The notes under the pieces are model-generated. The model did not search any database. It had not been told where the DNA came from and saw only the letters and a program-made list of their open reading frames with translations. From positions 337,478 to 401,477 of the forward strand of contig NZ_BSFN01000003.1 of assembly GCF_027922365.1 (NCBI RefSeq): 64,000 nucleotides of DNA, given 5' to 3'. The DNA is from Pseudomonas turukhanskensis (GTDB lineage: Bacteria; Pseudomonadota; Gammaproteobacteria; Pseudomonadales; Pseudomonadaceae). Below are positions 16,709 through 24,825 of this stretch, one piece after another. Numbering within the stretch: the first letter of the stretch is position 1; every line of letters starts with the position of its first letter. The translations under genes were made by a program, and so were the position numbers.

Positions 16709-18208
16709 CTACTCAAAGCGCAAAAACTCTTCGCCTTTGGCCGCAACCATCTCGTCAAACACCGGCAGCCTGGCGACGAAGTGCTCGGCAAACGCCAGGT
16801 AGCGATCCTGCCCGGGCACGTAGTAGATCGGCGGTTTTTCCCTTGGAATATCCCGCGAGGTCAGCTTCAGCACCTGGTTGCTTCGCTGGTTCCACCACCA
16901 GGCCAAGGCCTGGGTGCCAAAGCTGTTGGTGTGGTAGTTCCACACCCACCAGTCGCCGTGGCCTTTGGAGACGTGCAGTTGGCCGTAGAAGGTGCGCAGG
17001 GTGATTTTGCGTTTGGGCTGGTTGGTAAATATCTGCGTCTCTTGGCGTACCTCGCTGCCCAAACTATCCAGCAGCGCTTTGCCGGTGGCGCCGGTTACCA
17101 GGTTGAAGCGCCAGGCCATGAGCACGTGTTCGTTGTAGGCGCTGTCTTCGAGGTTTTGCCGGTCGGTTTCGCTGAACAGCAGAATGTTGTCGTCGCCCAG
17201 GTAGGCGGTGGCCTCCACCAGCGTGCGCTCGTGGGTGGGCAAGGGGCGGGTGGGCGTGGTGTGGTGCGGCGTTTGCCGGTCCCATATCCAGCACTGCGGG
17301 GCGTTGTGCCGCATAAACAGCAGGCGGCCTGCGCCTATGGGCAGGATGTGCAGGTCATGGGCGTACTCGAAAATGACCTCGCTGCTGGTCGGGGTAATCC
17401 GCCAGATGCGGGTGACCTGCTCGGGCTCGTACAGGCGCTGGCGTTCGAAAATTTCCCCGTCCACCACTACCGCAGGGTCTTCGAATTCGGGCCAGTGTTC
17501 GCCGGCCGGGCCGAAGCGCTGCACGGTGTTGCCTTGGCGAATTTCATATTCGTAGCGGTCATCGCCGCTGCGTTCACCCCGAACCACCCGGCGCTTCCAC
17601 AGGCTGCCCTGCGGGCTGGCGTCGATAAGCTGAAGGTCGGCGGCATCGACCTCAGGTCGGTGTTCGAGCACGTCCTGTTCGGTGGGTGGCCAGGGGTTGA
17701 AGTCGATCAGAAAACACAGCCACTGATCCTCGTCCTGTTCGGTAATGGCCGCATAACCGTTGCGGTAGTTGTAAGCCTGTACATAGGTGGGCGCAGGGTA
17801 GTCGTGCACCTCCTGCAGCCAGTTGAGCTTGGCGGTTTTGCGTTTGGGTTTTGCCGGCGCGGCGGGTGCTTCGGGTTCGATGCGTACGGGGGTGAGCGCC
17901 AGGCCGCCGTGGGGCTTTTGCCAGTGCGCGGCAAACGCCTGGCGTTGGTCGCTGGGGATAAGGGTAGGGCGGTAATCATCGGCGCCGGCGTCGAGGTTCC
18001 ATAGGTCATAACCGTGCGTTATCAGCAGGGGCGCCAAGGCCTGAAAGCAGACCTCGGCCATTTCGTTGCTGAGCTCATCCAGCAACGCCTCGAACGGGGC
18101 CCCGGAGAAAATCGGAATGTCCGGGTAATAGTGCTGCAGCAATGCCAGCAACTCGCCGCCGGGTATTTTCCAATCGACATGCACCCGAGGTTCGAAATCC
18201 ATCTGCAT
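16709..18208 (-). CDS. Hypothetical protein, about 500 residues
   Basis: A 499-residue soluble protein without recognised domains. The first 90 residues are helical (LLALLQHYYPDIPIF, PFEALLDELSNEMAEV). A basic linker PAAPAKPKRKTAK follows, and the remainder is rich in Trp and Tyr with repeated strand blocks (e.g. YEYEIRQGNTVQRFGP, LFMRHNAPQCWIWDRQT) resembling a beta-propeller-like region. The ATG at 18208 has AAGGAAGG upstream and is preferred to the frame start at 18262. It is divergent from the ubiquitin-autotransporter gene with 127 bases between. A link to it is possible but unsupported. Confidence 0.7.
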   Translation of the reverse strand: MQMDFEPRVHVDWKIPGGELLALLQHYYPDIPIFSGAPFEALLDELSNEMAEVCFQALAPLLITHGYDLWNLDAGADDYRPTLIPSDQRQAFAAHWQKPHGGLALTPVRIEPEAPAAPAKPKRKTAKLNWLQEVHDYPAPTYVQAYNYRNGYAAITEQDEDQWLCFLIDFNPWPPTEQDVLEHRPEVDAADLQLIDASPQGSLWKRRVVRGERSGDDRYEYEIRQGNTVQRFGPAGEHWPEFEDPAVVVDGEIFERQRLYEPEQVTRIWRITPTSSEVIFEYAHDLHILPIGAGRLLFMRHNAPQCWIWDRQTPHHTTPTRPLPTHERTLVEATAYLGDDNILLFSETDRQNLEDSAYNEHVLMAWRFNLVTGATGKALLDSLGSEVRQETQIFTNQPKRKITLRTFYGQLHVSKGHGDWWVWNYHTNSFGTQALAWWWNQRSNQVLKLTSRDIPREKPPIYYVPGQDRYLAFAEHFVARLPVFDEMVAAKGEEFLRFE

Positions 18209-18335
18209 CGCGCGGCCTTCCTTTTGGCTGTGTGGGTGCCAGCTTAGCGGCTGGCGAGACACGATTCATCCCAGCATCGTGCTTATCTGAGTGATGTTAC
18301 TCTGCTACTATCGCCGGCTTTTTACCGTCTAGCTG

Positions 18336-19595
18336 GTGCCTTTCGTGATGTTGCCTACCGTTCGAGTCCCCCTTTTTGTTCGCGCCTTGTTGCTGGTAGT
18401 GGCCTGTGGCATAGCCACGCCGGCATTTGCCATGCAGATATTCGTCAAGACGCAAACCGGCAAAACCATCTCGCTGGAAGTGGAGCCCAGTGACTCGATC
18501 GAGAACGTCAAATCCAAGATTCAGGAAAAGGAAGGCATTGCGCCCGAGAAACAGAAGCTGATCTTTGCCGGCAAGTTGCTGGAGGACGGCCGCACGCTTT
18601 CGGACTACAACATCCAGAAAGAATCGACCCTTCACTTGGCGGCGGTGCAGGCCGTCGTGCAGCCGGCCGGGTTGGATGGCCTGGCCCGCCAGGCCAGTGG
18701 CTTGTCAAAACTCGCCGTGGATTCGGCAGTGTTGGTGCTGAGCGGCAACCATGGTCACCCCCTGGATTTTCGCGTGGCCGCTGGCAAGCAACAGTGCGCC
18801 TGGCTGGCCGGTGACTGGGGTGGCGATAACCTCGGCGGTGCCGACGGTTCGGTTGGCGTTGCCGAGGTGGGCGGTTGCCAGCGCCTGACGGAAAACGGCG
18901 CGCAGTTGGGCGCCGCCATCGGCAAGAGCCGTGTCCGTGATAACGCCGGCGCGGGCAATGAAATCACCCAGCGCGGCACTTACCTGCTGGTGGAATTCAT
19001 CGCGCCAGTCACGGCGCTGTCGCCTGATCTCTGGTCGACGCTGACCGCCTATTACAACCATGGCGATGCGGACGTGAGCCGCAGCTATTCAACGCTGTTG
19101 GGCAGCGAAGGCTCCAGCGCTTCGCCCGGCGTCGATACCGCCGCGCTGCGCACCCGTCTGGACTGGGAAGGCCTGTGGCGGCCCATGGGCGTGACGCTCT
19201 CGCCCTATGTCGACCTGAACTACGTGCAGACGCGCATTGGCTCCTATACCGAGTCCGGTGGCAGCCAGCCCATGTCGCTGGGTGAGCGCGATAGCAGCGT
19301 TTCCGAGCTGCGTGTGGGGGTCAATGGCAACTACCTGTTGGCCGATCACCTTCAACTGCTGGCGGGCGTTGAAGGCGTTCGCCGTGTTCATGATGATGCC
19401 GACCCAGTGGATGCCTATTGGCAGTCGCAGCATCTTCGACTGGCTGCCGAGCAAAGCGACCGCGCCTGGGTGCGCAGCCAGCTCGGCGCGGCGTGGTTGA
19501 TGCGCGATAGCCGCGTGATGGTGTTGCTCAATGCCACCAGTGAAGGCGAGCAGCCGGCACGCTGGGTGGCCGTGAGCTGGACCGGGTCGTTCTGA
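18336..19595 (+). CDS. Ubiquitin domain fused to an autotransporter-type beta-barrel
   Basis: A 419-residue exported protein. Residues 1-32 are a signal peptide ending PAFA. Residues 33-101 are ubiquitin, matching human ubiquitin at 59 of 69 positions; the differences are L8Q, T14S, T22S, A28S, D32E, P37A, D39E, Q40K, R42K and Q49L. All seven lysines and Ile44 are kept. The terminal V-L-R-L-R-G-G is replaced by AAVQAVV, so it cannot be activated by an E1. A short linker leads to about 270 residues of alternating strands typical of an autotransporter barrel ([26 protein letters not shown]), ending in Trp-Thr-Gly-Ser-Phe. The predicted result is ubiquitin held on or released from the outer membrane. 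GTG at 18336 gives the signal; ATG at 18348 is also possible. About three quarters of ubiquitin codons end in G or C, so the domain looks adapted to this genome. Confidence 0.9.
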   Translation: MPFVMLPTVRVPLFVRALLLVVACGIATPAFAMQIFVKTQTGKTISLEVEPSDSIENVKSKIQEKEGIAPEKQKLIFAGKLLEDGRTLSDYNIQKESTLHLAAVQAVVQPAGLDGLARQASGLSKLAVDSAVLVLSGNHGHPLDFRVAAGKQQCAWLAGDWGGDNLGGADGSVGVAEVGGCQRLTENGAQLGAAIGKSRVRDNAGAGNEITQRGTYLLVEFIAPVTALSPDLWSTLTAYYNHGDADVSRSYSTLLGSEGSSASPGVDTAALRTRLDWEGLWRPMGVTLSPYVDLNYVQTRIGSYTESGGSQPMSLGERDSSVSELRVGVNGNYLLADHLQLLAGVEGVRRVHDDADPVDAYWQSQHLRLAAEQSDRAWVRSQLGAAWLMRDSRVMVLLNATSEGEQPARWVAVSWTGSF

Positions 19596-19602
19596 TAGCG
19601 CG

Positions 19603-19670
19603 CATCGAGGCAAAAGCCTCTCCTACACCGAAACGCAGTCACCTGTAGGAGAGGCTTCAGCCTCGATGCT
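19603..19670. repeat. REP pair (inverted) between convergent genes
   Basis: Two 26-base arms, one starting GCATCGAGGC and the other ending GCCTCGATGC, each containing the AGGCTTC/TAGGAG core, form a nearly perfect hairpin. This is a Pseudomonas REP doublet. It lies between convergent genes and probably acts as a bidirectional terminator. Its right arm overlaps the last codons of the GNAT gene. Confidence 0.8.
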
Positions 19671-20183
19671 TTTGCCATCCTGGCCAATCGCAGCATGCCG
19701 ATCAGCCAAACGTTGAAGCGCACGATCATCCATCTGATACGCCCGCCATTTGCTGTCCGGCCTGCCGCCCAGGCGCTGATAAAACGCCTCGGCATTGTTA
19801 TTACCCGCCAGCACGTCCCACTTCAAACGCCCGGCATGGCGGGCCGTTCCCCATTGCGCCACCTTCTGCATCAAGGCCTTGCCCAGTCCCTCACCGCGAA
19901 AGGCCTCGGCGATATACAGCTCTTTCAATACCAGGGTGGGCCGCAGGTCGAAGGTAAACGGAATTTCCAGCAGCACGGCATAGCCGGCCAGTTTCCCGCA
20001 GCCCGCTGCAACGAACAGCTGGCACTGCGGGTTGTCGCCGAACGCACGGGCCATGAGCTCGCGCTCATCCAATCGAAATGCCTCGATATAGTCTTCAAAG
20101 ACGGCCAGTGCGCGCATCAGTTCAAGCAGCGCCGGTACGTCGGCCGGCAGGGCCGCACGCACCGTAAGGGGCTCACTCAACAT
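19623..20183 (-). CDS. GNAT family N-acetyltransferase
   Basis: A 186-residue acetyltransferase. The acetyl-CoA-binding motif A is present (LYIAEAFRGEGLGKALMQKV), preceded by an LVLKEL strand and followed by motif B (WDVLAGNNNAEAFYQRLGGR). Such sequences are close to the diamine/spermidine and small-molecule GNATs, but the substrate is not fixed. The last 16 or so residues after RLADRHAAIGQDGK are encoded by the REP element and are unlikely to matter. The start overlaps the rhodanese stop by seven bases, so the two genes are cotranscribed. Confidence 0.85.
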   Translation of the reverse strand: MLSEPLTVRAALPADVPALLELMRALAVFEDYIEAFRLDERELMARAFGDNPQCQLFVAAGCGKLAGYAVLLEIPFTFDLRPTLVLKELYIAEAFRGEGLGKALMQKVAQWGTARHAGRLKWDVLAGNNNAEAFYQRLGGRPDSKWRAYQMDDRALQRLADRHAAIGQDGKSIEAEASPTGDCVSV

Positions 20184-20617
20184 GCGCAGGAAATTGCCGT
20201 GTGGTCGGCCCGTGGCGACGGGTTACTGCCTTGCAAAACCAGCCCTTCATCGAGCCAGCCGGTAACGCCGCCAAGCATTTCCTTTACCGCATAACCCAGC
20301 GCCGCCAAGCGCACGGCAGCACGGTGCACACCGTTGCAGTGCGGGCCGGCGCAATACACCACGAACAGTGTGTCGGCTGCGAACTCGGCCATGCGCTCGG
20401 CACTGATCTGGCGGCTGGGGATGTTGATGGCGCCCGGTACATGGCCGGCGTCAAAGGCCTGATTGCCGCGCACATCCACCAACACATAGTCGAGCTCGCC
20501 GCCTTGCTGACTATGGAAGACGTCGGAGCAGTCGGTCTCAAAACGCAAGCGGCTGCTGAAGTGGGCGAGGGCGGCGGCAGGTTCGGCGGCTGGGGTCTCA
20601 CTGACAAGGCTGGGCAT
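20177..20617 (-). CDS. Single-domain rhodanese
   Basis: A 146-residue rhodanese-like protein. DYVLVDVRGNQAFDAGHVPGA and the active-site loop FVVYCAGPHCNGVHRAA with the sulfur-carrying Cys are intact, followed by the MLGGVTGWLDEG tail. Rhodanese domains move sulfane sulfur between thiols. The gene is divergent from ftrA, an arrangement found in many proteobacteria in which the FtrA-type regulator controls the rhodanese. The ATG at 20617 has AGGAG upstream and is preferred to 20647. Confidence 0.88.
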   Translation of the reverse strand: MPSLVSETPAAEPAAALAHFSSRLRFETDCSDVFHSQQGGELDYVLVDVRGNQAFDAGHVPGAINIPSRQISAERMAEFAADTLFVVYCAGPHCNGVHRAAVRLAALGYAVKEMLGGVTGWLDEGLVLQGSNPSPRADHTAISCAC

Positions 20618-20711
20618 GGCGGTTACTCCTGATTGATGTGGCCTCACTGTATTTGCGCAGCCCGGCTCGCTACAGTGGCGAACTCGACATCAACTGGTAG
20701 TTTTCCGCCAA

Positions 20712-21695
20712 ATGCATACCGACCCCGGTTTGGTGGCCGTTCTGGCCTATGACGGTTTGTGCACATTCGAATTCGGCATTGCCGTGGAGATTTTTGGTCT
20801 GCCCCGGCCGGAATTCGATTTTCCCTGGTATCGCCACTGCATCGTCGCCGTGGACGAGGGGCCGATGCGCGCGCTGGGTGGCTTTCAGGTGCTGGCCGAT
20901 GCCGGCCTTGAGGCGCTGACGCAGGCGCGGACCATCATCGTGCCAGGCTGGCGCAATCGCGAAGAGGCGCCGCCCGCGCCGCTGCTGCAGGCGCTGCGGC
21001 TGGCCCACGAGCGCGGGGCGCGGCTGCTGTCGATCTGCTCGGGGGTGTTTGTGCTGGCTGCCGCCGGCTTGCTGGATGCAAAGCGCGCCACCACGCATTG
21101 GCGCTATACCGACGAACTCGCCGCACGGTTTCCCGCTGTGGAGGTGGACCCGGCGGTGCTTTATGTGGACAGCGGCCAGGTGATCACTTCGGCCGGCAGC
21201 GCCGCTGGCATCGATGCCTGCCTGCACCTGGTGGCGCGTGACTTTGGCGCCTATGTCGCCAATACCGTGGCGCGGCGGTTGGTGATGGCACCGCAGCGTT
21301 CGGGCGGGCAGGCACAGTTCATTCCAGCACCCGTGGCGCAGACCCCGCGAGACGACTTGTCCGCCGTGCTCGCCTGGGCGCAACAGCGGTTGAATGAGCC
21401 ACTGTCGGTGACGCAATTGGCGGCCAAGGCCTTGATGAGCGAGCGCACGTTTTTACGGCGCTTCAGCGAAGCGACCGGCATGACGCCCAAGCGTTGGCTG
21501 CAGCACGCACGCATGACCCAGGCGCGCGCGTTGCTGGAAAGCTCGCGCCTGAACAACGAACAGATCGCCGAACGTTGTGGCTTTGGCTCCGTGGAAAGTT
21601 TTCGTGTGGCGTTTCGCAAGTCGGTCGGCCTGGCGCCGTCGTTTTATCGCGAGCGCTTCGGGCAGGGCGAAGGATATTCTGTTGGCGCATTTTAA
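20712..21695 (+). CDS. ftrA: GlxA/FtrA-type transcriptional regulator
   Basis: A 327-residue regulator. The N-terminal half is a DJ-1/PfpI-like domain (VAVLAYDGLCTFEFGIAVE, LLSICSGVFVLAAAGLL) and the C-terminal 100 residues are an AraC-type pair of helix-turn-helix motifs (LSVTQLAAKALMSERTFLRR, NEQIAERCGFGSVESFRVAF). The order and motifs match FtrA. It is divergent from the rhodanese/GNAT operon and probably controls it. The stop codon lies inside the first of three operator-like repeats preceding the hip-like operon. Confidence 0.85.
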   Translation: MHTDPGLVAVLAYDGLCTFEFGIAVEIFGLPRPEFDFPWYRHCIVAVDEGPMRALGGFQVLADAGLEALTQARTIIVPGWRNREEAPPAPLLQALRLAHERGARLLSICSGVFVLAAAGLLDAKRATTHWRYTDELAARFPAVEVDPAVLYVDSGQVITSAGSAAGIDACLHLVARDFGAYVANTVARRLVMAPQRSGGQAQFIPAPVAQTPRDDLSAVLAWAQQRLNEPLSVTQLAAKALMSERTFLRRFSEATGMTPKRWLQHARMTQARALLESSRLNNEQIAERCGFGSVESFRVAFRKSVGLAPSFYRERFGQGEGYSVGAF

Positions 21696-21784
21696 TGCGC
21701 TAAAGCCTCGGGTTTTGAATTGTTTGGTGCATTATATTGCGCCATTCGCGCGCCAAGGCTATGCTTCGAAGCATTATAGTGCGC
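21687..21784 (+). promoter_or_regulatory. Three operator-like repeats at exact 42-bp spacing
   Basis: GCATTTTAATGCGC (21687-21700), GCATTATATTGCGC (21729-21742) and GCATTATAGTGCGC (21771-21784) share the pattern GCATTwTAnTGCGC and start exactly 42 bp apart. Forty-two bp is four helical turns, so a regulator bound to each would sit on one face of the DNA. The third ends two bases before the hipA start, well placed to block initiation. They are probably bound by the HipB-like product of the downstream gene. Confidence 0.6.
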
Positions 21785-21786
21785 TG

Positions 21787-23124
21787 ATGGCGGCTTCCAT
21801 CATGGCTAAAGAGCTAACCGTCCAGGTGTTCGCTGATGGCGTCTGGCAAGACGCCTATAGCCTGACATTTCAGGATCCGTTGAATCCCCATGAGGGAACC
21901 TGCATCACGGGTTACCTCACGCCGTTCTATGTCAACAATATCGAGCACGAGAACTCGTTTTTCGAGAGCTCCATAAGCGTTGTACATCGCCTGGACTTGA
22001 ACATCAGCCACTCGCAGGGCTATCCGGCCTTCCTGCTGGATATTATTCCCGCAGGCGCGGCATTTCGTTCGCTAAAGAAGCGCTTTGCGGCCCGCAAGCC
22101 TGAGGGCATCGCCCTTGATCTGTTCCTCCTTGAGCGCTGCACACCCTCGCCAATCGGCCACCTGCGGATCAAGCAATCGCTTCCTTATCTGGATGAAGGG
22201 GAGCCCATGGGCTTCACCCGCAAGGAGGTAGCTGAGCGCAATACCGATTTTCTCGAGTACGCCTACGAGCAAGGTGCAGCCATTGGCGGAGCGACGGGTG
22301 CAGGCGGTGAGGCACCTAAGCTGTTGCTGGCGGAAAACCACGACGGCCTGATGTTCGCCGAGGCTACGCTCGCGGTTGAGCAGACCAGGCGACACTGGTT
22401 TGTGAAATTCCCCAGAAACCGAGCGGCCGCTGTCGACAAGGACATCCTGAGAGCGGAGTACCACTATTACTGCGCGATCACCGAGATCGGGATGAACACC
22501 ATCTCGACTGATGGCCTTGAGCTGATCGATGACGGTAAACACAGACCCAGCTTGTGGATGCCCCGCTTTGACCGCGAGGTAACCGAGCAGGGCATTGTTC
22601 GTCACCCGGTTGAGTCGATTTACTCGTTATGTAATGTGACTGAGAACGGCGCATTCCTGGGCCATGAGTTCGTGCTTGGCCGTCTTGCTGAAATCTGGAC
22701 GATGGCGGGGCAAGCGGATGAGTTGTTCGACTTGATCGTCGAGTACATCGCCAGAGATCTACTGAACCGCATCCTGGGCAACTCGGATAATCACGGGCGA
22801 AACATGTCGATCCTTCGCGGCGCAGGCAAGCTGAAGCTAGCCCCTGTCTACGACCTGGCTCCCATGGTGCTCGACCCTGACGGCATTTCCAGGGTGTTGA
22901 AGTGGGACCATGAAAGGGCCGGCGCACCGAACTGGAGGCAGGCCTGCCAGGCCATGGCGCACGGTGCATCCGCTGATGTGTATTTCGATGCGCTGCGCGA
23001 GCAGGCTCAGCGCATGCGTGCTCTGCCGGATCTGTTGGCTAACCTGCCGGAGCGTGTCCGCAATGCGCAAAGCATTCCGCTCAATAACCTCGATACGCGC
23101 CTGAAGGAATGGGGGTTGATATGA
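21787..23124 (+). CDS. HipA-like serine/threonine kinase (toxin)
   Basis: A 445-residue HipA-family kinase. A Gly-rich ATP loop GGATGAGGEAPK (residues 167-178) is followed by the catalytic block NSDNHGRN (residues 332-339, Asp334) and YDLAP (Asp356, the metal-binding Asp). E. coli HipA phosphorylates glutamyl-tRNA synthetase and causes growth arrest; this protein keeps the key residues, so it is probably an active toxin. The ATG at 21787 is preferred over the upstream frame, which overlaps ftrA. It overlaps the next gene as ATGA. Toxin comes before the helix-turn-helix gene, the reverse of E. coli hipBA. Confidence 0.88.
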   Translation: MAASIMAKELTVQVFADGVWQDAYSLTFQDPLNPHEGTCITGYLTPFYVNNIEHENSFFESSISVVHRLDLNISHSQGYPAFLLDIIPAGAAFRSLKKRFAARKPEGIALDLFLLERCTPSPIGHLRIKQSLPYLDEGEPMGFTRKEVAERNTDFLEYAYEQGAAIGGATGAGGEAPKLLLAENHDGLMFAEATLAVEQTRRHWFVKFPRNRAAAVDKDILRAEYHYYCAITEIGMNTISTDGLELIDDGKHRPSLWMPRFDREVTEQGIVRHPVESIYSLCNVTENGAFLGHEFVLGRLAEIWTMAGQADELFDLIVEYIARDLLNRILGNSDNHGRNMSILRGAGKLKLAPVYDLAPMVLDPDGISRVLKWDHERAGAPNWRQACQAMAHGASADVYFDALREQAQRMRALPDLLANLPERVRNAQSIPLNNLDTRLKEWGLI

Positions 23125-23459
23125 AAGAGATGTCTCTGGAAGACCGCAAAGCCTACATTCAAGGCGTGGCGCAGGAGGTTGCGCAGGGCAAGCTGACGCT
23201 CGGTGGCGCTGTCAAACGTCTGCGGGAAAATCTGCTGGGCATCAACCAGGAACGGTTCGCCAGAGCCTGCAAGATCTCCAAGCGGGCGCTGTCGCAGCTG
23301 GAGGTCGACAGCGGCAATCCGACCCTCGCGACCCTGGATGCTGTATTCAGAAAATTTGGCCTCACCATCGGCCTGGTTCACATGAGCCCCATGGAACTCA
23401 ACGCCGCTGACGCGTTGAAAAACAAGGCTCGCCTTGGCTTTCCTTCCGTGGCGCCTTGA
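23121..23459 (+). CDS. HipB-like XRE antitoxin/regulator
   Basis: A 112-residue DNA-binding protein. A helical N terminus (EDRKAYIQGVAQEVAQGKL) is followed by an XRE helix-turn-helix at about residues 28-85 (AVKRLRENLLGINQERFARA, SKRALSQLEVDSGNPTLATL). The start overlaps the hipA stop as ATGA, so translation is coupled. HipB-type proteins bind the operator and block the kinase; the repeated sites before hipA are good targets. The C-terminal 25 residues are short compared with the usual antitoxin tail. Confidence 0.85.
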   Translation: MKEMSLEDRKAYIQGVAQEVAQGKLTLGGAVKRLRENLLGINQERFARACKISKRALSQLEVDSGNPTLATLDAVFRKFGLTIGLVHMSPMELNAADALKNKARLGFPSVAP

Positions 23460-23506
23460 CCAAGCTGGACGTTTAACGCATTGCCAGGTTTGCCGGGCTA
23501 ACGCAA

Positions 23507-23534
23507 GGTGCGCGTAGCACACCCTACGAAAAGC
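23507..23534. repeat. Single arm of a GGTGCGC...CACACCCTAC repeat
   Basis: Matches one arm of the large inverted repeat at 62304-62370 (GGTGCGCnnAGCACACCCTAC). It lies just past the hip-like operon and next to the fahA stop. Confidence 0.6.
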
Positions 23535-23541
23535 ACCCGAC

Positions 23542-24825
23542 CTACAGCGCTGCGCTCACCCGGCCGCGGCATTCGCCAAAGCCAATCGAGGCAAATCCTT
23601 CGCGCGTGCAGCGCGCGCGCAGAATGATTTCATCGCCGTCTTGCAGGAAGGTGCGGGTTTCGCCGTTACCGAGGGTGAGGGGATTTTTGCCGCCTTCGGT
23701 GAGCTCCAGCAGACTGCCGAGCTGGCTGCGTTGCGGGCCGGACAAGGTGCCGCTGCCGAGCAGGTCCCCGGCTTGCAGTTTGCAGCCGTTGACGGTGTGG
23801 TGGCTGATCATCTGGCCCACGGTCCAGTACATGTTGAGCGTGTTGCTCAGCGCCAGACGCTCGGGGGCCAGGCCGGCTTCGCGCATGGCGTTGGTAAGCA
23901 GCAGCACTTCCAGTTCAATGGCCAGGGCGCCGGTTCGTTGGTCGTGGTCGTCCCACAGGTAGGGCAGGGGCTGCGGGTCGCCGTCGGGGCGCGGGGGCTG
24001 CGCTTGGCGGAAGGGTTCCAGCGCTTCGGGGGTTACGACCCAGGGCGATACCGTGGTGGCAAAGCTCTTCGACAAAAAGGGCCCCAATGGCTGGTACTCC
24101 CAGGCTTGCAGGTCGCGGGCGGACCAGTCGTTGAGCAGGCAGAAACCCGCGACTTGTTCGTGGCTGCTGCCAATGGGCACCGGCTGGCCGTGGTCGTTGC
24201 CGGGGCCGATCCAGATGCCCAGTTCCAGCTCATAGTCCAGGCGCTTGCTGGGACCGAAATTCGGCGCGGTGTTGCCCGGCGCCAGGGTTTGCCCCAGCGG
24301 GCGACGCACCAGCATGTCATTGACGCCCACGGTGGAGGCGCGGCCGTGGTAGCCGATGGGCACGTACTTGTAGTTGGGCAGCAGCGGGTTGTCTGGGCGG
24401 AACAGTTTGCCGACGTTTTCGGCGTGGTGAATGCCGACGTAAAAGTCGGTGTAGTCACCAATATGCGCCGGCAAGTGCAGGCGGCAGTCGGCTTGCCGGT
24501 GCAGCAGTTCGTCGCGGCGCGGGCTGGCTTCGTCGAGCAGGGCCAACAACGCGTCGCGCAGTGCCCGCCGTGGGCCGCTGCCCAGGGCGAACAGGGCATT
24601 GAGCCCCTCGCCGGTGGCGGCGTTGGCCGCACGTAAGGCATCGCCAGTGAAGAGCTGGGCGGCACCGGCGGCGCTCAGGTCGAAGATGTAATCACCGATG
24701 GCGACGCCGGCACGGGGTGCAAGGCCGGCCGGGCTGAAGACGCCGAAGGGCAGGTTGTCGAGGGGAAAGTCCGGGTGGCCGTTGGCCGACTCAACCCAAC
24801 TGCGACGGCTGTGCAAACGGCTCAT
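23542..24825 (-). CDS. fahA: Fumarylacetoacetase
   Basis: A 427-residue fumarylacetoacetate hydrolase, which cleaves fumarylacetoacetate to fumarate and acetoacetate, the last step of tyrosine/homogentisate breakdown. Motifs are [20 protein letters not shown] with the catalytic His, [14 protein letters not shown] with metal-binding acids, and [21 protein letters not shown]. The start overlaps the hmgA stop by four bases, so it is translationally coupled and under the same HmgR-controlled promoter. Confidence 0.95.
   Translation of the reverse strand: MSRLHSRRSWVESANGHPDFPLDNLPFGVFSPAGLAPRAGVAIGDYIFDLSAAGAAQLFTGDALRAANAATGEGLNALFALGSGPRRALRDALLALLDEASPRRDELLHRQADCRLHLPAHIGDYTDFYVGIHHAENVGKLFRPDNPLLPNYKYVPIGYHGRASTVGVNDMLVRRPLGQTLAPGNTAPNFGPSKRLDYELELGIWIGPGNDHGQPVPIGSSHEQVAGFCLLNDWSARDLQAWEYQPLGPFLSKSFATTVSPWVVTPEALEPFRQAQPPRPDGDPQPLPYLWDDHDQRTGALAIELEVLLLTNAMREAGLAPERLALSNTLNMYWTVGQMISHHTVNGCKLQAGDLLGSGTLSGPQRSQLGSLLELTEGGKNPLTLGNGETRTFLQDGDEIILRARCTREGFASIGFGECRGRVSAAL

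Noticed and set aside
16634..18004. Long plus-strand open frame opposite the hypothetical protein
   Set aside because: Shadow frame in GC-rich DNA. The minus-strand frame has a good ribosome site and protein-like composition.
23641..24636. Long plus-strand open frame inside fahA
   Set aside because: Shadow of a strongly supported enzyme gene on the opposite strand.
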